Source: CAZPMT01 sp964587655 (GTDB taxonomy: Bacteria; Hydrogenedentota; Hydrogenedentia; Hydrogenedentales; SLHB01). From it: 24,979 bases of DNA. Positions within the stretch are counted from its first letter, which is position 1. The number at the start of each line of letters is the position of its first letter. The stretch is from the NCBI GenBank assembly GCA_964587655.1, contig CAZPMT010000079.1:1-24979 (forward strand). The letters run 5' to 3'. Shown one piece after another: positions 16,582-23,643 of the stretch. The notes under the pieces were generated by a model, which ran no database searches, was not told where the DNA came from, and saw nothing but the letters and a program-made list of their open reading frames with translations. The position numbers and the translations under genes are program-made.

Positions 16582-16610
16582 TTGACAAATCCAATCAGGT
16601 GTGTTAAGTT
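16582..16610 (+). promoter_or_regulatory. Predicted sigma70 promoter of the IS1182-type transposase remnant
   Basis: A perfect TTGACA (16582-16587) is followed after 17 nt by TAAGTT (16605-16610). The transposase start codon is about 50 nt downstream. Confidence 0.5.
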
Positions 16611-16661
16611 GATAGTGAGATAGCACATTGAGCCTTTTTCGCACCCGGAGGCCGGTTCATC

Positions 16662-16808
16662 ATGGCGAAATACATGGAGCACAAGCGGGACACGGAGTTG
16701 TTCGTGGCGGGTTCGCTGGAGGGACTGTTGCCGGAGGATTCGGTGGCGCGGGCCATCTGGGCGGGACTGGAACAACTGGACCTTGGGTTGTACGACGCCT
16801 TGTATAAG
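16662..16808 (+). pseudogene. 5' fragment of an IS1182-type transposase gene
   Basis: About 49 codons read MAKYMEHKRDTELFVAGSLE, then GLLPEDSVARAIWAGLEQLD, then LGLYDALYK. This is the typical N-terminus of IS1182-type transposases (D-x-L-L-P-E-D-x-L/V-A-R-x-I-W-x-x-x-E-x-L-D). It changes into unrelated sequence near 16809 and stops at 16889. No DDE core is present. GGAGG lies about 10 nt before the ATG. The loss of everything after the first 49 residues points to a deletion joining this fragment to the tRNA upstream region. Confidence 0.75.
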
Positions 16809-16860
16809 GTGGGACCGCGCGGGCGCGGAGGCGGAATTATTGTGGCGACAGTTCGTTTGG

Positions 16861-16890
16861 TTGACTTGGGCTGCGGAAGAAGGCTATAAT
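16861..16890 (+). promoter_or_regulatory. Promoter of the initiator tRNA gene
   Basis: TTGACT (16861-16866), an 18-nt spacer and a perfect TATAAT (16885-16890) lie 17 nt before the tRNA. Transcription would start about 10 nt before the mature 5' end. Confidence 0.75.
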
Positions 16891-16907
16891 CCCATTGACC
16901 GACATAT

Positions 16908-16981
<74 letters not shown>

Positions 16982-16993
16982 TACCATAAGTCT

Positions 16994-17030
16994 AAACAGC
17001 ATGCGGGGTTATGTATGCTGTTTTTCTTTT
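16994..17030 (+). terminator. Intrinsic terminator after the initiator tRNA
   Basis: AAACAGCAT (16994-17002) pairs exactly with ATGCTGTTT (17015-17023) around a 12-nt loop, followed by TTCTTTT. It starts 13 nt after the tRNA. Confidence 0.85.
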
Positions 17031-17675
17031 TCTATAGCCTTTCTCCTGTGTGGTGTACCCTAAGCTGTACCCTACTTCTGTCGCTCACTTTATCAGTTCG
17101 CCGCGCTTGCGGTCTTCTCTATACGTACAGACCGCTCAACCGCTCGATATGTGCGCATCCTTCCTCGCACCTCCTTTCCCGTTTTCTACTTATGAAGCGG
17201 CAGAAGACCATGGGCGATTTCAGTAACGACGCATGCATGTCTAATTGGTGTCAATAAACTCTGCCAGAACTTCGCCACTTCACGTTTTCCTCCGTGTCTC
17301 CGATCGAGTCCATCACTATTGCGGCAGTTTGACAGGTCTCGTTTCAGCGAGTTTGGCCAGGCAGCGATGTGCGTATCTGCGTTCCGTAAGAGTTGATTCA
17401 TCGGACGTATCTTGTTCACGAATTGATGCTCATGCTTTTCAAGTCCGTGCAAGTGTTGCAGCGGCGGGAATCCATCGTCTGTCTGTAAGAAGCCGTTGAC
17501 ATGTTTCTCGTGGTGAGAATAGGATGCCATGCGCGAACGGAAGAACGCAGTATCACGTTCACGAGAGCAGCGACGAACGAAGAAGAAGCGCTGCAACATA
17601 GGTCCGCCGCGCGAGTCCAGTGCGAATAAATGTGACCGAGATTCGGGATCTCTTGAATGATTGGAGGAAGCCGGC
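17031..17675. other. Intergenic stretch before the SWIM operon
   Basis: About 640 bp without a recognised gene or RNA. A 163-codon frame on the minus strand (17186-17677) has no ribosome-binding site and no motif I can name. It is lower in GC than the neighbours, at least at the left end. The right end must contain the promoter of the SWIM operon, but no confident -35/-10 pair was found. Confidence 0.4.
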
Positions 17676-19460
17676 ATGACTCAAACAAAGAACGGGCCTC
17701 GAGCCGCGGATCTGGCCCACGCAATCAGCCGTGAGGTGTTGCACAACTTGGCCGGGGTGCGATCATTCGAGCGCGGCGAAAACTATTTCGAGAGCGGCTG
17801 TGTCGGGCGGCTGGCCGAGTATCAGAACCGGGTGACGGCGTCTGTCCAGGGAACGCAGAAGTATGTACTAAAGCTTTACGTGGAAAACGGTGGACTTCGT
17901 CATGATTGCACGTGTCCTGTCGGACGCGACGGTTCGTTCTGCAAGCACTGCGTGGCGGTGGGATTGGCGTGGCTGGAGCAGCATGAGAAGGCAAGCGGAT
18001 CGCGCGGCACGCATAGGGACCCTCCGCCGACAATGGATGATGTGCGGGCGTATCTGGTTGAGCTGAGCAAGGAAACGCTTGTCGATATTCTGATGGATCA
18101 GTCGCTCGAGGACGAGCGGTTGCGGGAGCGGCTTCTGATGCGGGCCGCCACGCATCGCGCCAAAAGTAGCGGCGGGCGCCTAGACGTACGTTCGTTCATC
18201 AATGCCATCGACAACGCGATCGAAGAGCAGGACGACGTCTCGTATTGCGAGGCGGCGGGCTATGCGCGCGGTATTGATGACGCTGTTGACGCCATCGAGA
18301 ACCTGCTGAAAGACGGGCACGGAACCGAAGCCGTCGAGGTAATCGAGCATGCGTTCCACGCCGTAGAAGAGGCCATCGAGCGGGTGGACGATTCCGACGG
18401 GCATCTCGGGAGCATTCTCGAGCGGCTTGCAGAACTTCACTTTGCCGCGTGCACGAAAGCGAAACTCGATCCTGAGGTCTTGGCCGAACGGCTGCTCGAT
18501 TTGGAGTTGCGCGCCGAGTACGGAGAATTTCGGGGCGCCGTCGAGCGTTATGCAGGCCTTTTGGGGAAGAAAGGGTTGACGAAGTATCGCGCGCTGGCCG
18601 AGGCGGTGTGGTCACAAGTGCCAACGCGGGGATCCGGACAGGATACACTCGGTCATGCGCACCGGTATGGGATAACGGCCATTATGGAGACGTTGGCGCG
18701 GATGTCGGGCGATCTCGATGAATGGATCGCGGTCAAGAGCCGCGATTTGTCTCAGGCGTATCACTTTCTCGATATTGCCGAAGCGTGCAAGAAAGCCCGT
18801 AAATATGATTTGGCGCTCGAGTGGGCCGAGCGGGGAATCAAAGTGTTTCCCAATCGGCCCGACTCGCGGCTTCGGGAGTTTCTTGCGGAAGAGTATCATC
18901 GGCGTAAACGGCACGATGATGCGATGACGCTCATTTGGGCTGAGTTTGCCGAATCGCCGGAGTTGCGGACGTATCAGCTTCTCGCGAACCACGCGCAACG
19001 CTTGAAGGATTGGCCGGCTTGGCGCACCCGCGCCCTTAAGTATATGAAAGAACACATTGCTAAGGAGAAGCAGGCAAAGCCCAAGGCGCGATTTGCCTGG
19101 CAGCGGGAAATGGATCACTCCGTACTAGTCGAGGTCTTCCTTTGGGAAAAGGACATCGATGCGGCGTGGAAGGAGGCGCAGGAAGGCGGGTGCTCGACTG
19201 AGCTATGGCTGAAGCTCGCAAAGGAGCGCGCGAAGGAGCACCCCGAAGACGCCGTGCCCATATATCAGAAACAGATCGAACCCACGCTTGCCCAGAAGAA
19301 CAACGCCGCTTACGCACAGGCGCTCGAATATTTGCGCATTATTCGGGATCTGATGAACAGCGTGGACAGGAAAACCGAGTTTGCCGCATATCTTGCCTTG
19401 ATCCGCACCGCCCACAAGCCCAAGCGCAATTTCATGAAACTGTTGGGGCGATTCAAATGA
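17676..19460 (+). CDS. SWIM zinc-finger protein with long helical C-terminus
   Basis: The protein has 594 residues from the ATG at 17676, which has GGAGGA 8 nt before it. A TTG at 17661 would overlap that site. Near residues 78-90 is a SWIM zinc finger with the pattern CxC-x8-CxH (CTCPVGRDGSFCKHC). Before it is the usual beta-rich lead (RSFERGENYFESGCVGRLAE). The remaining ~490 residues are helical and look like stacked repeat helices (ALEWAERGIKVFPNRPDSRL, then DAMTLIWAEFAESPELRTYQ). SWIM domains bind DNA or proteins, and in bacteria they occur with SNF2 helicases or alone, as here. It heads a tight operon with a shikimate-kinase-like protein and a zinc-ribbon protein (gaps of 22 and 8 nt). 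The role is unknown. Confidence 0.88.
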   Translation: MTQTKNGPRAADLAHAISREVLHNLAGVRSFERGENYFESGCVGRLAEYQNRVTASVQGTQKYVLKLYVENGGLRHDCTCPVGRDGSFCKHCVAVGLAWLEQHEKASGSRGTHRDPPPTMDDVRAYLVELSKETLVDILMDQSLEDERLRERLLMRAATHRAKSSGGRLDVRSFINAIDNAIEEQDDVSYCEAAGYARGIDDAVDAIENLLKDGHGTEAVEVIEHAFHAVEEAIERVDDSDGHLGSILERLAELHFAACTKAKLDPEVLAERLLDLELRAEYGEFRGAVERYAGLLGKKGLTKYRALAEAVWSQVPTRGSGQDTLGHAHRYGITAIMETLARMSGDLDEWIAVKSRDLSQAYHFLDIAEACKKARKYDLALEWAERGIKVFPNRPDSRLREFLAEEYHRRKRHDDAMTLIWAEFAESPELRTYQLLANHAQRLKDWPAWRTRALKYMKEHIAKEKQAKPKARFAWQREMDHSVLVEVFLWEKDIDAAWKEAQEGGCSTELWLKLAKERAKEHPEDAVPIYQKQIEPTLAQKNNAAYAQALEYLRIIRDLMNSVDRKTEFAAYLALIRTAHKPKRNFMKLLGRFK

Positions 19461-19482
19461 CAAATCGATTTTCGAGGCCCCT

Positions 19483-20064
19483 ATGGCGTTGAATGTATTT
19501 CTCACCGGCGTCGCATGTGTCGGCAAGACGACTATCGGGGATGAATTGGCAGCGTTGCTGTATATTCCTTTTCACAACTTGGATACGGTCGTCGAAGAAT
19601 ACTTCGGCAAGCCGCTGGCTCGGATTCAATACGAGTTCCTTACGTCGCACTCGTACCGTAGGGCGGCCGTCGAGGCGTTAACCGATCTCCTCCGGCGGAT
19701 ACACGGCCAGGATTGGGTCATCGCGTTGCCGCCGAGCGGTCTCATGTATCCTTTTGGACGCGAGGTCATGAAGTCAGGCGGATGGGTGGTGGTGCTGCGA
19801 GCCGATCCCGAAGACATCCTGGCGCGCATAACCTTCTACGATGACGACTCGAATCTCATCAAGAAGAGGTTGTCTGAGCGGCAGAAACGTCTCCAATTGC
19901 GGGAGATCAAGAAGGATGTCACTTACTTCAAACGCTCCTATCTGTCCGCGCATATGACGGTGGACATTTCCGGGCTCGATGTGCGGGAAAGCGCGGTGGC
20001 GGTAAAGGAAGGCTTGGAGCACTCCGTCGCAAGCAAGCAAGTCCCGCCAACGGGGAACGGGTGA
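19483..20064 (+). CDS. P-loop kinase-like protein resembling shikimate kinase
   Basis: The protein has 193 residues. Walker A is GVACVGKTT (residues 9-17). An N-x-D-T-V-V-E-E motif (NLDTVVEEYF) stands where shikimate kinases have the D-x-D acidic substrate/metal site. A helical lid-like region follows (DDDSNLIKKRLSERQKRL). The strand ending in VVVLRADPEDILARI is typical of the family. The conserved Gly-Gly-Gly and shikimate-binding Arg motifs are not visible, and the equivalent strand is IALPPSGLMYPFGREV. So a true aroK role is doubtful and another small phosphate acceptor is likely. It starts 22 nt after the SWIM gene with GAGG upstream. It is more likely a functional partner in this operon than the aromatic pathway enzyme. 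Confidence 0.75.
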   Translation: MALNVFLTGVACVGKTTIGDELAALLYIPFHNLDTVVEEYFGKPLARIQYEFLTSHSYRRAAVEALTDLLRRIHGQDWVIALPPSGLMYPFGREVMKSGGWVVVLRADPEDILARITFYDDDSNLIKKRLSERQKRLQLREIKKDVTYFKRSYLSAHMTVDISGLDVRESAVAVKEGLEHSVASKQVPPTGNG

Positions 20065-20072
20065 CTTGAGCA

Positions 20073-20438
20073 ATGGGACACTATTGCCGGATATGTGGAA
20101 GGTCGCACCCCAATGAGAGGTTTTCGGGCCACGGCCACAAGATCCACGTGTGCAAGAAATGCGCACGTCTTCCGAAGGAGCAGCGGGAAGCCATCGAACG
20201 GAAGGAGGCGATCTACGGTTTCCTGCACCAGTCGCACATCTCGACAAGGAACGTCGCCTGTCTCAATGAATGGGCGCAATCAAATGATCCGGAGGTCGCC
20301 GCACTCGCGCGCATCGTTCTCGATGTGGCGCAGGTGAAGCCCAGCAAGAAGCGGCGGCTGAAGGTCTTGGCCCGGGAACGTCCTGACCTGTTGACTAAAC
20401 TCGAGGAAACCGGACTCATCTTCGCGCATCATTTGTAA
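20073..20438 (+). CDS. Small zinc-ribbon protein of unknown function
   Basis: The protein has 121 residues. The N-terminus carries two CxxC pairs at 5/8 and 27/30 (CRIC, CKKC) with a His-rich stretch between, the pattern of a treble-clef or zinc-ribbon fold. After it comes a helical part (LPKEQREAIERKEAIYGFLH). The rest is helical and basic (KPSKKRRLKVLARERPDLLT). Its start lies 8 nt beyond the kinase stop, so it is translationally close to it. The family is not known to me beyond small hypothetical proteins. The position as the third gene of the SWIM operon suggests a nucleic-acid or protein-binding partner. Confidence 0.7.
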   Translation: MGHYCRICGRSHPNERFSGHGHKIHVCKKCARLPKEQREAIERKEAIYGFLHQSHISTRNVACLNEWAQSNDPEVAALARIVLDVAQVKPSKKRRLKVLARERPDLLTKLEETGLIFAHHL

Positions 20439-20480
20439 TAGCCCGCACCCTGCGCCCGTATGCGCGAAGAGGCCGTGTTC

Positions 20481-21380
20481 TCACGCGGTCCGTCCACAAC
20501 ACTTCTTGAATTTCTTGCCGCTGCCACAGGGACAGCGATCATTCGGTAGGATGTCCTGGTGCTGGACACTGGGAAGCGGCCTTTTCGGGCGGTCGCGCTT
20601 GATGGCTGCTCGATACAAGGTTCGGAGCCGATGATGGCGATTTCGGATATCCTCATCCAGGGCTGGATGGGCTTCGCGAAGGGCGTGGACCAAGGTTTCC
20701 AATGACGGCGTGTCCATCCAAGGGGGATGCAAGGGTTCAAACGCACCCCGGCTGGCGACGTAACGCGCGGGAGGTATCTCCTGGGTGATTCTCGCACGGC
20801 CTTCGGACGTGGCCGCCAGATGCAAGAACGCGAATATAGCATCCTGGCAGTCGCGCTCGGGATTTACGCAGTATTGGTCGTCAACGAGCCAATGTTCTTG
20901 CTCCAGCACGAAGTCGAATGCGTTGCCCCAAGGGAAGATTTCTTTGTAGGCGAGCATCAGGCTCGGATCGCTCATGTTCTCCAGAGGGAACGTCACTGGC
21001 ACGCCCTTCCAATCTGTCGTCTCCGTTTGGGCTTGCTTTAACAGATAGAATCGCTTGTAGAGGTCCTGCCAATCCTCGGCGCCCATCTCATTCACCAATT
21101 CTTCGGCTAGACTTGAAGCTTCCGGCGTCAACCGCTGCCGGTTGGGGAGTGGCGCGAGTTTTCGTTCCGCCAAATCCAGAATAATGTCGATGGTCACAGG
21201 ATGAACCGCCGGTTCATATTTCGGCCGAGAGCACTGCAAAGTGACCTTGTGACATTTGCACAAGGGGTTGTGACAGGCGATGAACTCAACGGAGAAGATC
21301 TTCTCCGCGTGAGGCCCATGTTGCAGACATAACGCGCAAAGTTCTCCATTCCTGTCATAAACGAGGGGAGATCGGTTCAT
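20481..21380 (-). CDS. SEC-C motif protein with N-terminal cysteine cluster
   Basis: The protein has 299 residues. The C-terminus is a SEC-C zinc motif, CPCGSGKKFKKCC (Cys 283, 285, 294, 295), of the kind found at the end of SecA and in many stand-alone proteins. The N-terminus has a second cluster: Cys 15, 18, 36, 41 and 43 (CALC, CHNPLCKCH) and Cys 50. It probably forms one or two metal sites. The middle is helical with many acidic and aromatic residues and no enzyme motif. The ribosome-binding site is AAGGAC about 11 nt before the ATG. The gene is convergent with the SWIM operon across a 42-nt gap and not co-transcribed with it. Its role is unknown; SEC-C proteins are often adaptors for ribosome or protein interactions. 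Confidence 0.82.
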   Translation of the reverse strand: MNRSPLVYDRNGELCALCLQHGPHAEKIFSVEFIACHNPLCKCHKVTLQCSRPKYEPAVHPVTIDIILDLAERKLAPLPNRQRLTPEASSLAEELVNEMGAEDWQDLYKRFYLLKQAQTETTDWKGVPVTFPLENMSDPSLMLAYKEIFPWGNAFDFVLEQEHWLVDDQYCVNPERDCQDAIFAFLHLAATSEGRARITQEIPPARYVASRGAFEPLHPPWMDTPSLETLVHALREAHPALDEDIRNRHHRLRTLYRAAIKRDRPKRPLPSVQHQDILPNDRCPCGSGKKFKKCCGRTA

Positions 21381-21406
21381 CGCAGGAATGTCCTTAAGTT
21401 ATCCGC

Positions 21407-21592
21407 TCAGGAACCCGCGGATCTAATCGTCCGTTCAATCGCATCAGTCGGATACCCAAGAATGCTCCTTACTCTCCCAGAACGTTCGAACACGGTGAAT
21501 GTCTCGCCATCAATTTGATAGTCCGCGTTCCACTCGATTTTGAACGTTTTGTTCGTTTCTCGTGAGTACCGAGTTCGTTGCGAGTATAGCAT
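21407..21592 (-). CDS. Small hypothetical protein, possibly a gene remnant
   Basis: A 61-codon frame begins at an ATG at 21592 and reads, in part, TFKIEWNADYQIDGETFTVF. Its beta-rich pattern looks protein-like rather than random. It has no visible ribosome-binding site and sits directly behind the end of the transposase relic, in the same direction. So it may be the tail of a gene cut by the element. No family is recognised. Confidence 0.3.
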   Translation of the reverse strand: MLYSQRTRYSRETNKTFKIEWNADYQIDGETFTVFERSGRVRSILGYPTDAIERTIRSAGS

Positions 21593-21602
21593 GTGTGTGT
21601 AG

Positions 21603-22437
21603 TCATGCGTCGAGCCTCGTGGCTCTAATGTTTTTTGGATCAAGTCGTTCGCGGATGAATATCGCGAGGGTGGAGGCTGGGGAGCTATCGGCGAGAAAAT
21701 GGGGCAGCGTGTTGCGTAAGGCGATGCCGGCCACGGCTTCGGAAGGGACGATGCCTGGTCGGATGGTGCGCAGCCATGAACCGAAGGACGCCCATATGAG
21801 TTGGGGGCCGGTGGTGGCGAGCGCGAGCATGATGCCTTGGGCAATGAGTCCGAGTTGGATGAAGCGGTGGTATGCGGCAAGTTTCCTTCGGACGGCGTCG
21901 CGGTATTGGCGGGTCTTGCGGTGCAGGTACTGGTCGCGGGCCTTTCGGGTGATGGGGGTCATGGCGGCCATCCAGAAGTGGTAGAAGAACGCGCCGACGA
22001 CGCCTTCGTGAATGCGGGCCGCGAGCGGGATTGCGACGACGCTCAAGAGGCCCTTAGCCAGGATGCCCACCGCCTGGCACGAATGGCCCAGGATATATTC
22101 GGGCTTGGTGTTCGATTCGGACTGCTGATGCAACCGCTTGACGCCGGGCATCTTCCTGCCGGCCTTGCCGACCTTGAGTCCGTCGCCCACCAGGACGCGC
22201 CGCCCATAGGCGCGTGAGCCCCTCCACGTTCAGCGCCGGACTGTGAAAGAAGTCCAGCAGCCGGTCGTAGCACACGGCCTGAAGCCCCAGCGCGCGCACC
22301 AAGCTGGTGACGCCCCACAGGTCCTCGCGCACGCAAAACCCCACGAGCACCACGCCCATCCACAGAAACGTTCTTTTCCGCGCGCAGGCCCCTCGCAACG
22401 GCGCGCACCACCGCCACCATTCGCACCATAGCCGCAT
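21603..22437 (-). pseudogene. DDE transposase of a multicopy environmental family, twice deleted
   Basis: The N-terminal part (MRLWCEWWRWCAPLRGACAR, then DRLLDFFHSPALNVEGLTRL) has an AGGAGGA ribosome-binding site about 8 nt before its ATG. It breaks near 22200 with a frame change. The next frame reads LVGDGLKVGKAGRKMPGVKR, then HEGVVG, and joins directly to AFFYHFWM near 21993. It ends with FGSWLRTIRPGIVPSEAVAG. In the intact relatives I remember (about 440 residues) the segment between HEGVV and YHFWM holds roughly 170 residues, including the later DDE acids. So the element cannot move by itself. The junctions are approximate. It is divergent from the DUF6788 gene. Confidence 0.75.
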
Positions 22438-22478
22438 GACGGCTTCCTCCTTTCGAGCTTGACATTCCCCGGCCCATT

Positions 22479-22500
22479 ATGTATCATTCTAATGATACAT
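22479..22500. repeat. 22-bp palindrome between the transposase and DUF6788 genes
   Basis: Two 10-bp arms, ATGTATCATT and AATGATACAT, are exact inverses separated by CT. It overlaps the transposase -10 box, so it is well placed as an operator that would shut off the transposase. The binding protein could be an element-encoded or host dimer. Confidence 0.7.
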
Positions 22501-22520
22501 GACATGTGGTATAAAGTCAA
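22492..22520 (-). promoter_or_regulatory. Predicted sigma70 promoter of the transposase relic
   Basis: On the minus strand, TTGACT (22515-22520) and TATCAT (22492-22497) are separated by 17 nt. The -10 box lies inside the palindrome. In the opposite direction TATAAA (22510-22515) may be the -10 box for the DUF6788 gene, but its -35 is weak. Confidence 0.55.
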
Positions 22521-22543
22521 GCGGAAAATGGAGGGGCGGCAAA

Positions 22544-22843
22544 ATGGACGAGAGCAAACAGATTGAGCGCAGGATCGCGAAGATCAAGCAGGCGCTGGCG
22601 GACCTGGGCGACATGCGCCCCGGTTCCCTGTCGGTGCAAACCCGAAGGTGGGGCGGACAGTACCGCCAGCTAAGCTACACCCACCTCGGCAAAGGGCATA
22701 CCGAGTACATCCCCCGGGAACGCGTCAAGGAAGTCAAACGCCAGATCGCCAACTTCCGCAAGTTTAGGGATTTGACGCAGGAGTGGGTGAACCTCGCCGT
22801 CGAATTGTGTAAACTCAAGCAAGCTCAGGATGAAAAGCCGTAA
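22544..22843 (+). CDS. DUF6788-family accessory protein, zinc motif lost
   Basis: The protein has 99 residues. The ATG at 22544 was chosen because GGAGGGG lies 7 nt before it. It begins MDESKQIERRIAKIKQALAD and has the typical tail YIPRERVKEVKRQIANFRKF. This family commonly accompanies transposase genes such as the neighbour. In the relatives I recall, a Cys-rich stretch of about 20 residues (a YNVCG...CRCK pattern) stands after the S-L-S of the first third. Here the chain goes from SLSVQTRRWGGQ to YRQLSYTHLGK with no Cys pair, so the metal-binding segment appears lost in frame. The function is unknown. It is divergent from the transposase. Confidence 0.75.
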   Translation: MDESKQIERRIAKIKQALADLGDMRPGSLSVQTRRWGGQYRQLSYTHLGKGHTEYIPRERVKEVKRQIANFRKFRDLTQEWVNLAVELCKLKQAQDEKP

Positions 22844-22929
22844 CCCGAGAAAACGGCACTCTCAAGCTCAATGAGTCTTCCATTTTATCAGAGTTCGATG
22901 ATACCGCGAAGAAACATCAGCGGCTAACT

Positions 22930-22971
22930 GCGGCGGGGGAGGCGCATTGCCTCTCCCGCCGCGTTTCGTTT
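22930..22971 (+). terminator. Probable intrinsic terminator after the DUF6788 gene
   Basis: GCGGCGGGGGAGGC (22930-22943) pairs with GCCTCTCCCGCCGC (22949-22962) with one G-T pair and a 5-nt loop, followed by GTTTCGTTT. The T-tract is interrupted, so it is moderately convincing. Confidence 0.55.
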
Positions 22972-23471
22972 ACGCTAGCGCGAGGCATTCCACTTAATGG
23001 GTCTGCGAAACGAGGCGGGCAGACTTATCGTGACGCAATTCGGGGACTTGACTTTCGAGTCCGTCTGCGGAACAATGCCGCCTGGACGCTGGTCCGGTAG
23101 TTCCTTTCATAATGATTTGTAGGCCTGCTTTTCCCGCGATTCGCCGATCCGGGGTAAGCAACGAATGTGAGAGGGTGGTTAATTGCCTTCGGCGGTCCAC
23201 GCGCGGCTCGGCTTGCCTCAGGCCAATAAGCATCTTTGTCTTCCGCGCGTTCGAGCGGGGATAGCGGTCATGGGCCTTCGGCTGACCCTTTGCGATCGAG
23301 AATCTCGCCGGATCTCAGATTATCCTTTGCCGGTTCCGCCGGTCGCGCCGTGGATGGTGGAGGGATCGCAGAAGGAGGTGGATGTTGATCACATGGTGTA
23401 CTGTCCTGGTAATTTATTGACATCCTGCCCCGTAAGTTTAGGGATTCCAATATTATCTCTCACTATTTGCA
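22972..23471. other. Intergenic stretch between the DUF6788 gene and the GspE promoter
   Basis: No gene or structured RNA could be supported. Frames of up to ~100 codons exist on both strands but show no ribosome-binding site or domain. Confidence 0.4.
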
Positions 23472-23501
23472 TTGACAAAACGGGCGGTTTTCTGGTACAT
23501 T
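23472..23501 (+). promoter_or_regulatory. Predicted sigma70 promoter of the GspE/PilB gene
   Basis: A perfect TTGACA (23472-23477), an 18-nt spacer and TACATT (23496-23501). It leaves a leader of about 135 nt before the start codon. Confidence 0.6.
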
Positions 23502-23643
23502 GATGGTGAGAAAACCGAGGAGAAAACAGACAGGAAAAGGTGCGCGCAAAGGCCCGGTCGGAACTTAGCGCTAGTCTATGTGACTGATTGCGCCGTTTGC
23601 GAGATGGGATTTTCTGTCCTCGAAGAAGAGAGGCGTTAGTATT

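Noticed and set aside
17186..17677. A 163-codon minus-strand frame before the SWIM gene
   Set aside because: It overlaps the SWIM start region, has no ribosome-binding site and a composition unlike a folded protein.
23508..23643. A c-di-GMP (GEMM) riboswitch in the GspE leader, because of GCGCAAAGGCCCGG and the pilus/secretion context
   Set aside because: Only the short GCAAAG-like piece matches. The conserved tetraloop hairpin and receptor, and the second stem, could not be found.
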